Shown here in pieces: positions 1 to 9,694 of a stretch of 64,000 bases of DNA. Position 1 is the stretch's first letter, and each line of letters starts with the position of its first letter. The DNA comes from Pyxidicoccus xibeiensis. GTDB lineage: Bacteria > Myxococcota > Myxococcia > Myxococcales > Myxococcaceae. The notes beneath the pieces were generated by a model. The model made no database searches, was not told the origin of the DNA, and worked only from the letters and a program-made list of their open reading frames with translations. The translations under genes and the position numbers were made by a program. Location of the stretch: the NCBI RefSeq assembly GCF_024198175.1, contig NZ_JAJVKV010000010.1:62001-126000 (forward strand). The letters are read 5' to 3'.

Positions 1-522
1 CCTGGCCAGCTGCACCGTGTCCTGGCGCGCGAGCTCCTTCAGCCCATGGGCCGTGTAGTGCTCGCGCTGCCGGGCATGGAGGGCCTCCAGCACCCCACGG
101 TGCCCCTCGCTTCCCGCGGCGTAGAGCATGAGCACCAGGTGGATGGGCGCACCGGGCCCGCCGTAGTCCCAGTTCCCGGGCGCGCTGCGGCCCGTGTCTC
201 CCAGCACGCGCGAGCGATTCTCGTGGGCCATTCCCTCCAGGAACTCCAGGGGGAAGGTGTCCAGCACGTCGTCCGCGAGCCCCAGCGCCCGCAGTCCCTC
301 CGCGGTGAGGGCGACGTGCAGCGCCGACTCCGCCCTTCCCCGTCCGGCCTGGACCTGCTGGACGTGCGCCTCGGTCGTCACCTCGTTCGCGAGCCGGCCC
401 AGCCAGTGTCTTGCCCGCTCGGCGTCCCCGAACTGGAGGAACACATGGCGCGCGAGGCGCAGTCCTCCATGCGCGGTGAAGAGGATGGCCTGGATGTCCT
501 CGAAGTCGAATCGGCTCTGCAT
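1..522 (-). CDS. DyP-type haem peroxidase, N-terminal part (cut by left edge)
   Basis: The frame opens at ATG 522, preceded by a clear GGAGG ribosome site, and runs without a stop off the left edge, giving 174 residues. The start reads MQSRFDFEDIQAILF, followed by RHVFLQFGDAERARHWLGRL. DyP-type peroxidases begin in this way, with DIQ(G) near the N-terminus, an xxFLxFxD strand and an A-R-x-W-L helix. Further on it has EFLEGMAHENRSRVLGDTG and IHLVLMLYA, which match the FxxGMAxRxxxLGD and VHxLLLxxA segments of the family. The haem-ligand His and distal Asp/Arg lie in the missing C-terminal half, so activity cannot be judged. DyP enzymes use peroxide to oxidise dyes and other substrates and are often exported or encapsulated. 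It is the last visible gene of an operon and starts 26 bases after the upstream stop. Confidence 0.72.
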   Translation of the reverse strand, partial: MQSRFDFEDIQAILFTAHGGLRLARHVFLQFGDAERARHWLGRLANEVTTEAHVQQVQAGRGRAESALHVALTAEGLRALGLADDVLDTFPLEFLEGMAHENRSRVLGDTGRSAPGNWDYGGPGAPIHLVLMLYAAGSEGHRGVLEALHARQREHYTAHGLKELARQDTVQLAR

Positions 523-548
523 GTCGTGCCTCCTTCCGGTGTGAGTGC

Positions 549-1976
549 CTACAGCAACTGCAACCACTGCCTGCGCTTGAGCGGGTCGGAGCCCACGTCC
601 GCCCATGAGCGGATCTCCCGGTTGCGCCGGATGTTGGCGACGCTCTTGTCGGGATGCCGGCTGTACCAGGCCAGGGTGGGGAGCTGGTGCTCGCGGACCC
701 ACTGCTTGAAGGCCTCCGCCCTGTCCGAGCCCAGCTCGAGCGTGAAGGGCAGCCCCTTCTTCGACGGCGTCCAGCGCAAGCGCGTCTTCGGGAAGCCCTG
801 GGTGTTGCACCAGATGGTCGTCAGCCCGATGCCGCCCCGGTCGATGAAGCTGCCGAGGTAGTTCTCCCAGCTCCCGTCGTAGTTGCTGAAGAAGAGCAGG
901 CTGTGCCGCCCGCGGGTGAGCAGGGGCCAGCGGAGCGCGGGCCAGGCCTGCCGGCCCCCGTCGATGAGGAGCCAGCGCGCGAAGTGGATGCCTTCGATTC
1001 CGCCGAGGTGGCCCTGGGTGAACCAGAGCTTTGCCAGCCGCCCCCATCCCCACAGCACCATCCGGAGCGCGGGGCGCCGCAGCAGTCCCGGCTTCAGCGC
1101 CACGTAGTGCGTGAGGTGGTTCTGCCCCTGGAGGTCTTCCCGGGCATGCAGCCGCTCCAACCTCGGCGTGCGCCGGGGTTGCGCGCGGTGTCCCAAGCGC
1201 GCCCTGCACTGCTCCCACGCGGACGACAGGACGTCCTGGCCCAGCAGCAGGGCCGCGACGACCACGGAGGGGAGGATGGGGGAGGTCCGGAGGACGCGGA
1301 CCGGAAGGCTGCGGCCGAGCCTCGTGCGCCAGGACTCGCGCCTCGTCCGTGAGCCGGGCGGAAGGCGGCTTCGCATCGCCGCTCCGCCGAGCGCCTGGGC
1401 CACGAAGCCGTGGCACAGGTCGACCAGCTGGTCGGCGCGCACGTCCTCCGCGCCCCGCGCCGACTTCGCGAGCCCCGGCCGGGTGGACTCCAGGCCCGTG
1501 ACGATGAGCCGATGGAAGTACCAGTGCGCGCGGTCGTCCTCGTCAATCTGGTGGGCGGGCAGGCCGGGATAGGCCGTGTACAGGAACGCGGCCTCGCGGG
1601 AGTGCGCGCGGAAGAAGGCCTCGAACCCGTCGGCGTCGGCCCCGGGCGCCTGCTCGCAGTGGCTGTAGAGCTGGGCCCTCAGCGCGTCCCCGGCCTCCCG
1701 GTGGAGCTCGCGCAGGAACACGTCGCGGGGGCCCTCGAAGCTGGCCTCGCAGACGAGCCGTGGAGCGCCCTCTGTTCCGTGCACGTCGCGCGGCCCCGGC
1801 ACCAGCACCCAGCTCAGGAAGTGCGCCGTCTCCAGCCGCTGGAAGGGGATGTGCGGATTGCCACGGATGTCGTCGCCAATCCTCGCCAGCCGGGCCTCCA
1901 GCAGCTCCGGCTCGGAGCGGACCGGTACGATGGCGGTCAGCGTGTCCCGTGTGCGATTGAAGCGTCTGGGCCCCAT
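549..1976 (-). CDS. Uncharacterised 475-aa protein linked to DyP peroxidase
   Basis: I do not recognise a named family. The N-terminal part (about residues 10-170) starts with TLTAIVPVRSEPELLEARL and GNPHIPFQRLETAHFLSWVL, which reads like a ferredoxin-like alpha/beta domain. The C-terminal part (about 310-460) contains IHFARWLLIDGG, HSLLFFSNYDGSWENYLGSF and KQWVREHQLPTLAWYS and looks like a second domain of the same type. A hydrophobic stretch near residue 240 (ILPSVVVAALLLGQ) separates the halves and may be one membrane segment. Two ferredoxin-like halves are also the architecture of DyP and chlorite-dismutase folds, so a relationship to the DyP gene next door is possible but is my inference. 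It lies 57 bases after the kinase gene and 26 bases before the DyP gene on the same strand. The ATG start has no strong ribosome site. Confidence 0.8.
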   Translation of the reverse strand: MGPRRFNRTRDTLTAIVPVRSEPELLEARLARIGDDIRGNPHIPFQRLETAHFLSWVLVPGPRDVHGTEGAPRLVCEASFEGPRDVFLRELHREAGDALRAQLYSHCEQAPGADADGFEAFFRAHSREAAFLYTAYPGLPAHQIDEDDRAHWYFHRLIVTGLESTRPGLAKSARGAEDVRADQLVDLCHGFVAQALGGAAMRSRLPPGSRTRRESWRTRLGRSLPVRVLRTSPILPSVVVAALLLGQDVLSSAWEQCRARLGHRAQPRRTPRLERLHAREDLQGQNHLTHYVALKPGLLRRPALRMVLWGWGRLAKLWFTQGHLGGIEGIHFARWLLIDGGRQAWPALRWPLLTRGRHSLLFFSNYDGSWENYLGSFIDRGGIGLTTIWCNTQGFPKTRLRWTPSKKGLPFTLELGSDRAEAFKQWVREHQLPTLAWYSRHPDKSVANIRRNREIRSWADVGSDPLKRRQWLQLL

Positions 1977-2033
1977 GAGTGAATCCCTCCGTAAAGAACG
2001 GAGTGGGGCGCCGCGACTCGTGAGCGGTCCGCT

Positions 2034-5000
2034 TCACTGCCCAGCAGACAGGCTGTCCAGGACCCCGCCCACCTCGTCGCGCGGCCGCCATAGCCGGGCC
2101 TGCGCTCGCCGGATGTAGAGCCGCGCCCCCTGTCTGCGCGCGATGTCCAGGGCCTGGAGGTACTCGCCTCGCGCTGCCCCATCCTGGTGGAGCTGCGCCA
2201 GGAGCTGCCCCTGGATGAGGTGCAGGTCCGCCTCCCAGCCCCGCTCCCCCTGCTCGAAGTTGCCGGGGTCCAGGGCCTTGCGTACCGCCTCCAGCCCCTC
2301 CTCCGTCCGCCCCAGCCGCAGGTAGATTTCCGCGAGCATCCCGAAGTTGTGGGGGGTGCCGGTGAGGAAGCCAGAGCGCTCATAGTCCGGAAGCGCCCGC
2401 AGCATGAGCTCCAGCCCCTCCTCGGCCCGCCCCAGCCAGGCGAGAGCCCATCCCTTGAGGAGCATGGACCACCACAGCCAGAGCCGGAACCGGTGCTCGC
2501 GCGACAGCTCGATGCACTGGTCCGCCCACGCCAGGGTGCTCCGGGCATCGCGGCGGATCTGCGCGCCGATGGCCGCATAGGTCAGCGCGCCGGCACCCGA
2601 GTGGGGGTGGCCGAGGCTGCCGACCAGCTCCACCGCCTCCCGGGCCTGCAGCCGGGCGACGTCCAGGTCATCGAGCGCCGAGCGGATGACGGAGCTGAAG
2701 GCCAGGGCCATGGCGCGAGGGTTCAGCCAGTGCTTCATCGCGAGCGCCCGCTGCCGCGCCAGGTCGGCCGGGTCTCCCGAGAACTCCAGCGCCTGCTCGA
2801 TGTGCGTCAGGGCCACGGGCATCTCGCCCCAGTTGAAGGAGCTGGTGGCCATCATCCGCTGCCCCAGCGCGCGCTGCTCGTCGATGCCCTGGCGCTGCCC
2901 CAGGCGCACCAGCAGCTCCCCCACCTCGTTGGCATCCCGGAACCGCTTCTGGCTGAAGAGGTAGGCGAAGGCGCCCCAATAGGACACTTCGGGTGGGGAC
3001 TGCGCATCCCCCAGCTCGTGCATCAGCTCGAAGGCGCGGCCGTAGGTCCGCTCCGCCTCGAGCGAGCAGTAGCCCTGGAGCTGCACCAGCGGCAACCCCA
3101 GGACCAGGAGCAGCTGCAGCTCTCGCTGGGAGCGCCACGTGGACGCGGGCAGGCCGCGCAGCAGGCCCAGGGCCTGGGTGAGGTGGCTCACCGCCTCCTG
3201 GTTGGCGTAGCGCAGGGCCGCGCGCACGCCGGCCCGCGTCCAGGCGCCGATGGCCGGCTTCACGTCGCCCGCCTCCGTGTAGTGGTGGGCGAGCAGCTCG
3301 GGCCGGCACTCCACCATGCACTCGAAGTGCTCCACCAGGCAGCGCGCGATGTCGCGATGGTGCTCTCGCCGCACCGCGCGCGGCAGCGACTGGTACGCCG
3401 CCTCCTGGATGAGCGCGTGCCGGAACTGGTAGCCGGCCTCGAAGCGCTGCAGCAGGCCCGCGGCGACCAGCGCCGACAGGTGCCGCCGGAGCGTGTCCTC
3501 GGCCATGCCGGTGACGTGGGCGAGCAGCTCCCGGGTGAAGTCGCGCCCCACCACGGCGCACAGCTGCGCCAGCTCCTTCTGGCGCCGGGGCAGCGTGTCC
3601 AGCCGGGCCAGCAGCAGCTCCTGCAGCGTGCTGGGGATGGAGGCCGCGGCGCCGCCCTCCAGCAGCACGCGCGTCATCTCCTCCACGAAGAGGGGGACGC
3701 CGTCCGTGCGCGCCACCAGCTGCCGCACCAGCGCTTCCGGCAGCGTCCGGCCATGCGCCACCTCGCGCACCAGGCGCAGGGTGGACTCCGCCGACAGGCG
3801 CTCCAGCGCCACCGTGTGGAAGCCGGGGCCCGGCGTCCAGGGCGCGTGGAACTCGGGCCGGGCGCTGAGCACCACCAGGATGCGCGCCGACTGCACCCGC
3901 GCGAGCAAGGCGTCCAGCAGCTTCAGGGTGGAGGGGTCCGCCCAGTGCAGGTCCTCCATCACCAGGAGCAACGGATGCACGGAGGCCCCATGCACCAGCA
4001 GCGTTCCGAGCGCCTCCAGCACCTCCTCCATCTGCCGCTCCGGCGTGAGCCGCTGGTGGACGGGCAGCTCGGCCACCGGCAGCCCCAGCAGCGCCCCCAG
4101 CAGGTGCGCCTGCATGGGCGTCAACTCCCACGAGGCCACGCACGTCTGCAGCCCCCGCAGGCTGTCCGCGGGGGAGCGCTCCGGAGACAGCCACAGCCGC
4201 TGCAGCGCCTCGATGACGGGGTGGAAGGCACTGGTGACGAACTGGGACCAGCACTGCGCCCTCAGCCGGAAGGCCTGCTCCAGCGGTACGCGTTCGAGGA
4301 ACTCCTGGATGAGGCGGGACTTGCCGATGCCCGCCTCGCCCTGGAGCAGCACGAGGCTCCCCTGCCCCTCACGGGCCCGCGCCCACTGCGTGAGCAGCGC
4401 CGTCAGCTCCCGCTCGCGGTCCACGAGGGGGGACAGCCCCTCGCTCATGCCGAGCTTCCGGTCGAAGCGGGACTCCATCCGCCGCGCCCCGAGGACGCGG
4501 TACACCCGCACCTGGCGCGAGCCGTCGAAGCCGCGCGGCCCCCGCGCGCAGGTGTCGAAGGCGCGGTGCACCAGGGTGTAGGCCTCGTGGCTGAGCACCA
4601 CCTCGCCCGGCCCCGCCTCCAGGGCCAGCCAGGCGGCCACCTCCGGCGCGTCGCCCTGGATGCTGGGCGCACCGCCTCGCAGCTCCTGCACGGTGCCATC
4701 CAGCACGACCTGGTCCGTGTGGATGCCCACCTTCACCACGAACGAGGCCCGCTGGGACACGTCCTTCAGCCGCTCCTGGAGCGCCTCGCGCACGGCGGCA
4801 TCCAGCCGCAGCCCCGCGTGCACGGCGCGCTCCGAGTCCTCCTCGTGAGCCACCGGATAGCCGAAGCAGGCCAGGGCCTCGTTGCCCATGCACATCGCCA
4901 CGAAGCCACCATGCGCCTGGATGAGCTGCGAGAAGGCCCGGTGGAACGTCGCCTCCAGCTCCCCGAAGTCCTCGGGGTCCAACCCCCGCGCGAGGCCCGC

Positions 5001-6017
5001 GAGTCCCTCCAGCCGGCAGGACACCAGCGTCACCTGCCGCCGCTGCGGCGCCGCCGCCGCGCGTGGCACCTTTCCGGGCCGCAGCTGCTCCTCCAGCTCG
5101 CGCAGCTCGTCGCGCAGCTCGGCGGCCGAGAGCAGCCGCTTCGAGCGCTCCTTGGCCAGCGCCACGGCCACGAGGGACTCCAGCGCCCACGGCAGCTCCG
5201 GGTGGCGCTCGCGCAGCGAGGGCACGGGCTCGGGGGACAGCACCTTCTCCCGCAGCGCCTTCAGCGTCGCCACGGGGTACGGCAGCTCGCCGGTGAGCAA
5301 TTCGTACAGCATGACGCCCGCGCCCCAGATGTCGGTGCGCTCGTCCAGCGGCTCCTCGCGCCACTGCTCCGGTGCCATGTACGGGGGCGTTCCCGCCTGG
5401 GGCAGGTACGGGGTGCCGCCCACCGCGAGGTCCGCCAGGCCGAAGTCGATGAGCTTCAGCGTGCCCCGGCGGGTGAGGAAGACGTTGCTGGGCTTGAGGT
5501 CGCGGTGGACGATGTGGTGCTCGTGCGCGTGCGCCAGGCCCGCGGCCACCGTGCTCATGATGTCCAGCGTGCGGCGCAGGTCCGGCCGCTCGCGGCGCAG
5601 CAGGTCGGCGAGCGACTCGCCCTCCAGGTACTCCATCACCAGGAAGGGAATGCGGGGCGCGCCCTGCGACGGGCACCAGGCCTGGACGTCGAAGACGCGG
5701 ACGATGTTCTCATGGTCCAGCCGCGCGACGACGCGGGCCTCGCGCAGCGACAGGTCCACCAGCGCCTCGTGGGGGACGATGAACTTCAGCGCCACCACGC
5801 GCTGGAGGTGCGCGTCCCACGCGCGCATGACCCAGCCCATGCCGCCCTCTCCCAGCTCGTCCAGGAGCTCGAAGCGCTGGTCATCCAGGCCCCCCAGCTT
5901 CGCCCCTCGCCCCGGCTTGGGGTACGTCCCGGGGGCGCGGGCGACCTCGCGCAGCAGGGAGTCGCCGAAGTCCGACTCCCCTCCAGAAGAAGGGGGTATG
6001 CGGAGGTCATGCGGCAT
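2034..6017 (-). CDS. Ser/Thr protein kinase - degenerate cyclase - AAA/STAND ATPase - helical repeat fusion
   Basis: This is a 1,327-residue multidomain signalling protein. An Hanks-type kinase domain spans about residues 49-310 and appears active, with GEGGMGWV, the VALKF lysine, HRDLKPSN, DFGL and MAPEQW. From about 326 to 500 there is a class III nucleotide cyclase-like domain, but the two metal-binding Asp positions are changed (SCRLEG in place of the usual CDLVG, and MGNEAL in place of LGDG), so it is probably inactive. An ATPase follows, with Walker A GEAGIGKS near 560 and Walker B LLLVMEDLHWAD near 685. The last 400 residues are TPR-like helices. The start at 6017 (MPHDLRIPPSS) is chosen because it overlaps the upstream stop by 11 bases. 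A longer frame exists upstream but its sequence reads as non-coding. The kinase probably phosphorylates a partner encoded in this operon, which is inference. Confidence 0.93.
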   Translation of the reverse strand: MPHDLRIPPSSGGESDFGDSLLREVARAPGTYPKPGRGAKLGGLDDQRFELLDELGEGGMGWVMRAWDAHLQRVVALKFIVPHEALVDLSLREARVVARLDHENIVRVFDVQAWCPSQGAPRIPFLVMEYLEGESLADLLRRERPDLRRTLDIMSTVAAGLAHAHEHHIVHRDLKPSNVFLTRRGTLKLIDFGLADLAVGGTPYLPQAGTPPYMAPEQWREEPLDERTDIWGAGVMLYELLTGELPYPVATLKALREKVLSPEPVPSLRERHPELPWALESLVAVALAKERSKRLLSAAELRDELRELEEQLRPGKVPRAAAAPQRRQVTLVSCRLEGLAGLARGLDPEDFGELEATFHRAFSQLIQAHGGFVAMCMGNEALACFGYPVAHEEDSERAVHAGLRLDAAVREALQERLKDVSQRASFVVKVGIHTDQVVLDGTVQELRGGAPSIQGDAPEVAAWLALEAGPGEVVLSHEAYTLVHRAFDTCARGPRGFDGSRQVRVYRVLGARRMESRFDRKLGMSEGLSPLVDRERELTALLTQWARAREGQGSLVLLQGEAGIGKSRLIQEFLERVPLEQAFRLRAQCWSQFVTSAFHPVIEALQRLWLSPERSPADSLRGLQTCVASWELTPMQAHLLGALLGLPVAELPVHQRLTPERQMEEVLEALGTLLVHGASVHPLLLVMEDLHWADPSTLKLLDALLARVQSARILVVLSARPEFHAPWTPGPGFHTVALERLSAESTLRLVREVAHGRTLPEALVRQLVARTDGVPLFVEEMTRVLLEGGAAASIPSTLQELLLARLDTLPRRQKELAQLCAVVGRDFTRELLAHVTGMAEDTLRRHLSALVAAGLLQRFEAGYQFRHALIQEAAYQSLPRAVRREHHRDIARCLVEHFECMVECRPELLAHHYTEAGDVKPAIGAWTRAGVRAALRYANQEAVSHLTQALGLLRGLPASTWRSQRELQLLLVLGLPLVQLQGYCSLEAERTYGRAFELMHELGDAQSPPEVSYWGAFAYLFSQKRFRDANEVGELLVRLGQRQGIDEQRALGQRMMATSSFNWGEMPVALTHIEQALEFSGDPADLARQRALAMKHWLNPRAMALAFSSVIRSALDDLDVARLQAREAVELVGSLGHPHSGAGALTYAAIGAQIRRDARSTLAWADQCIELSREHRFRLWLWWSMLLKGWALAWLGRAEEGLELMLRALPDYERSGFLTGTPHNFGMLAEIYLRLGRTEEGLEAVRKALDPGNFEQGERGWEADLHLIQGQLLAQLHQDGAARGEYLQALDIARRQGARLYIRRAQARLWRPRDEVGGVLDSLSAGQ

Positions 6018-6837
6018 CGGAGAGGGGCAACCTGGGGAGGGTGGGAGCGTCCGCGGTGCCCCCTCCGCGGCGCAGCCTCCGGGAGCGGGCCAGCTTCCGT
6101 GCATGCTGGCTGGCGACATAGGGGACGACGCGCACCGCGTGCCAGAACCCCGCTGGCTGCAGCCCGCGTCCGCCACTGCCAGCGTGCAGGCGGAAGGTCT
6201 CCTCCAGCGCTGGCGAGAGGCGCGCGCCGATGCGCAGCTCCGCCACGGGCAGGTAGAGGTCCGAGCCGGCCGGAGCGACCTCGAGCAGCAGCCGGGCCGC
6301 GCCCCGCGCGACTGCGTTCTCGAGCCGCTCCGCGCGGTCCTTCCCCGGGGCCCCGGCGCCCGAGGGGGTGATGCGCAGGGAGACCCGGCCGAGCCCCGCG
6401 GCCTCGTAGGGCCAGACGCCGTGGTAGGTGTTGGCGAGGAAGTCCCGCCCGTCGGTCTGCTTCATCGCGTCCAGCAGCTTCGCCGGGAAGAAGGAAGGGG
6501 CCGTGATGAGGGTGAGGTCCTGGTCTCCCTTGCAGTAGATGGCGGTGGGCAGGGGCTGGCAGTGGAAGCGCAGGCCCAGGCCCAGCGAGTCCCTGCACTC
6601 GTCCTTCGAGAACAGGCCGCCCGAGAAGCGCACCAGCGCGGGGCCCACCAGCCGTGACGCCAGGTCCGCGGGCGCTCCGGGCAGGACACCGGGCGGGGGC
6701 ACGACGTGCGCCATGTGGAGCAGTCCGGTGGTGTGGAAGAAGCGCCGCCCCCGGACGAGGAAGAAGGGAAACAGCAGGGGCGTCACGAGCGCGCCCGCGG
6801 CGAGTCCCAGCGCCCTGCTCACCTGGAGTCTTGCCAT
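6007..6837 (-). CDS. Catalase-superfamily-like protein with N-terminal membrane segment
   Basis: This is a 276-residue protein, starting MARLQVSRALGLAAG with a GAGGAG ribosome site eight bases upstream. A hydrophobic segment (residues 8-28, LVTPLLFPFFLV) suggests a membrane anchor. The body has ALVRFSGGLFSKDECRDS, LGLGLRF, DLTLITAPSFFPAKLL and YHGVWPYEAAGLGRVSLRI. These resemble the catalase-fold core found in small catalase-related proteins, where an R-F-S strand, a G-x-(A/G)-x-(R/K)-F strand and a D-L-x-x-x-x-x-P-x-F-F loop occur in order. I did not find a convincing haem-ligand Tyr motif, so it may bind haem differently or not at all. It is the first gene of the kinase operon and overlaps the kinase start by 11 bases, which suggests translational coupling. 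The assignment to the catalase fold is tentative. Confidence 0.6.
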   Translation of the reverse strand: MARLQVSRALGLAAGALVTPLLFPFFLVRGRRFFHTTGLLHMAHVVPPPGVLPGAPADLASRLVGPALVRFSGGLFSKDECRDSLGLGLRFHCQPLPTAIYCKGDQDLTLITAPSFFPAKLLDAMKQTDGRDFLANTYHGVWPYEAAGLGRVSLRITPSGAGAPGKDRAERLENAVARGAARLLLEVAPAGSDLYLPVAELRIGARLSPALEETFRLHAGSGGRGLQPAGFWHAVRVVPYVASQHARKLARSRRLRRGGGTADAPTLPRLPLSDAA

Positions 6838-6974
6838 GGCCTGCGCTCCTCGCGGTTGTTCCAGCCCCCACGGAGGGAGCACGGGCACCTCACGTGTGAC
6901 GCGCGCGAGTGACGGAGCGCCAGGGAGCCAGAGCGAGGGCCCGCTCCCAGGCCCGGGGACGGGAGCCGCCGGGG

Positions 6975-7835
6975 CTACGACGCGGCGATGACGCCTTCGT
7001 CCAGGAGCTGCGCGAGGATGCGGGCGGTATCCAGCCGCGTCATCCCCGACAGGGCGAAGAGGTCCTCGTACGTCACCGAGCCGTCAATCTGCGCGAGCAC
7101 GAAGCCGGCCCGGTGGTCCAGGTTGAGCCAGATGATGTCGTCCGGCTGCAGGCGCACCCGGGGGATGCGCCCCAGGTCCCCCAGCTTGGACTCCAGCATG
7201 GCCATCAGCATCCGCTCGCTGCGCTGGCGCAGCGCCTCGACGCGCGGGTCTCCCGGCGCCAGCTCCTGCGCCTTGAAGAGCAGGTCCACCGCCCCGGAGT
7301 GGTCGTCCAGCTCCAGCAGGTCCTCCGCGCCGCGCAGCAGCAGCTCCAGCTCGCTCTCCGCGGCGGGCACGCCGTACTCCTGGGTGGTGCCCTCCGGGAC
7401 GCCGTACTCCTGCGTGTCCACCGTGGTGACGACGGCCTCACCCGCGTCGAGCGCTTCCTCCCGCGCCAGCAGGTCCATTGCGTCACCGCCGGAGCCACCC
7501 GCCGCGGCGGGCAGCGTCACCGGAGGCGGCGTCCTGCGGTCCGCTTCCACCGGCCCGCCCTGCCCCTCCGCCCAGGCGCCCCAGTCCCCCTCCAGGGAGG
7601 GCACGGTGGCGATACGGCCCGCCGTCCGCACGGCCTCCACCGGAGGCGGCGAGAAGGGCGTGTGCCCCGCTCCCGAGAGCGTCGCGGTCGCCGCGTCGAG
7701 GAACTCCCGGGCGCGCGCGTTGCCGGGGTCCAGCTGCAGGGCGCGCTCGAACAGGCGCTGCGCGCCCTGGGTGTCACCGCTCAGGCGCAGCCACAGTCCC
7801 GCCTCGATGAGCTGGTTGGCCCGCTGGCTGCTCAT
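6975..7835 (-). CDS. TPR protein downstream of DnaK
   Basis: This 286-residue soluble protein has a TPR pair at the N-terminus (AGLWLRLSGDTQGAQRLF, ALQLDPGNARAREFL) and another near residue 165 (GAVDLLFKAQELAPGDPRV). A Pro/Ala/Gly-rich linker separates them and includes a short duplication, YGVPEGTTQEYGVP. The C-terminal 90 residues (RIPRVRLQPDDIIWLNLDHRAGFVLAQIDG) form a small domain that recurs in myxobacterial signalling proteins, followed by a winged-helix-like tail. The ATG directly follows the TAG of dnaK with no gap, so the two genes are almost certainly co-translated. The likely role is as a client adaptor or partner of this DnaK. That rests on position and on TPR proteins often binding Hsp70, not on a known family function. 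Confidence 0.85.
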   Translation of the reverse strand: MSSQRANQLIEAGLWLRLSGDTQGAQRLFERALQLDPGNARAREFLDAATATLSGAGHTPFSPPPVEAVRTAGRIATVPSLEGDWGAWAEGQGGPVEADRRTPPPVTLPAAAGGSGGDAMDLLAREEALDAGEAVVTTVDTQEYGVPEGTTQEYGVPAAESELELLLRGAEDLLELDDHSGAVDLLFKAQELAPGDPRVEALRQRSERMLMAMLESKLGDLGRIPRVRLQPDDIIWLNLDHRAGFVLAQIDGSVTYEDLFALSGMTRLDTARILAQLLDEGVIAAS

Positions 7836-9677
<1,842 letters not shown>

Positions 9678-9694
9678 GGGGAACCGTACACATC

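Noticed and set aside
2187..6371. Long plus-strand open frame opposite the kinase gene
   Set aside because: The minus strand has intact kinase and ATPase motifs. The plus-strand product is Gln/Arg/Leu-rich with no recognisable fold.
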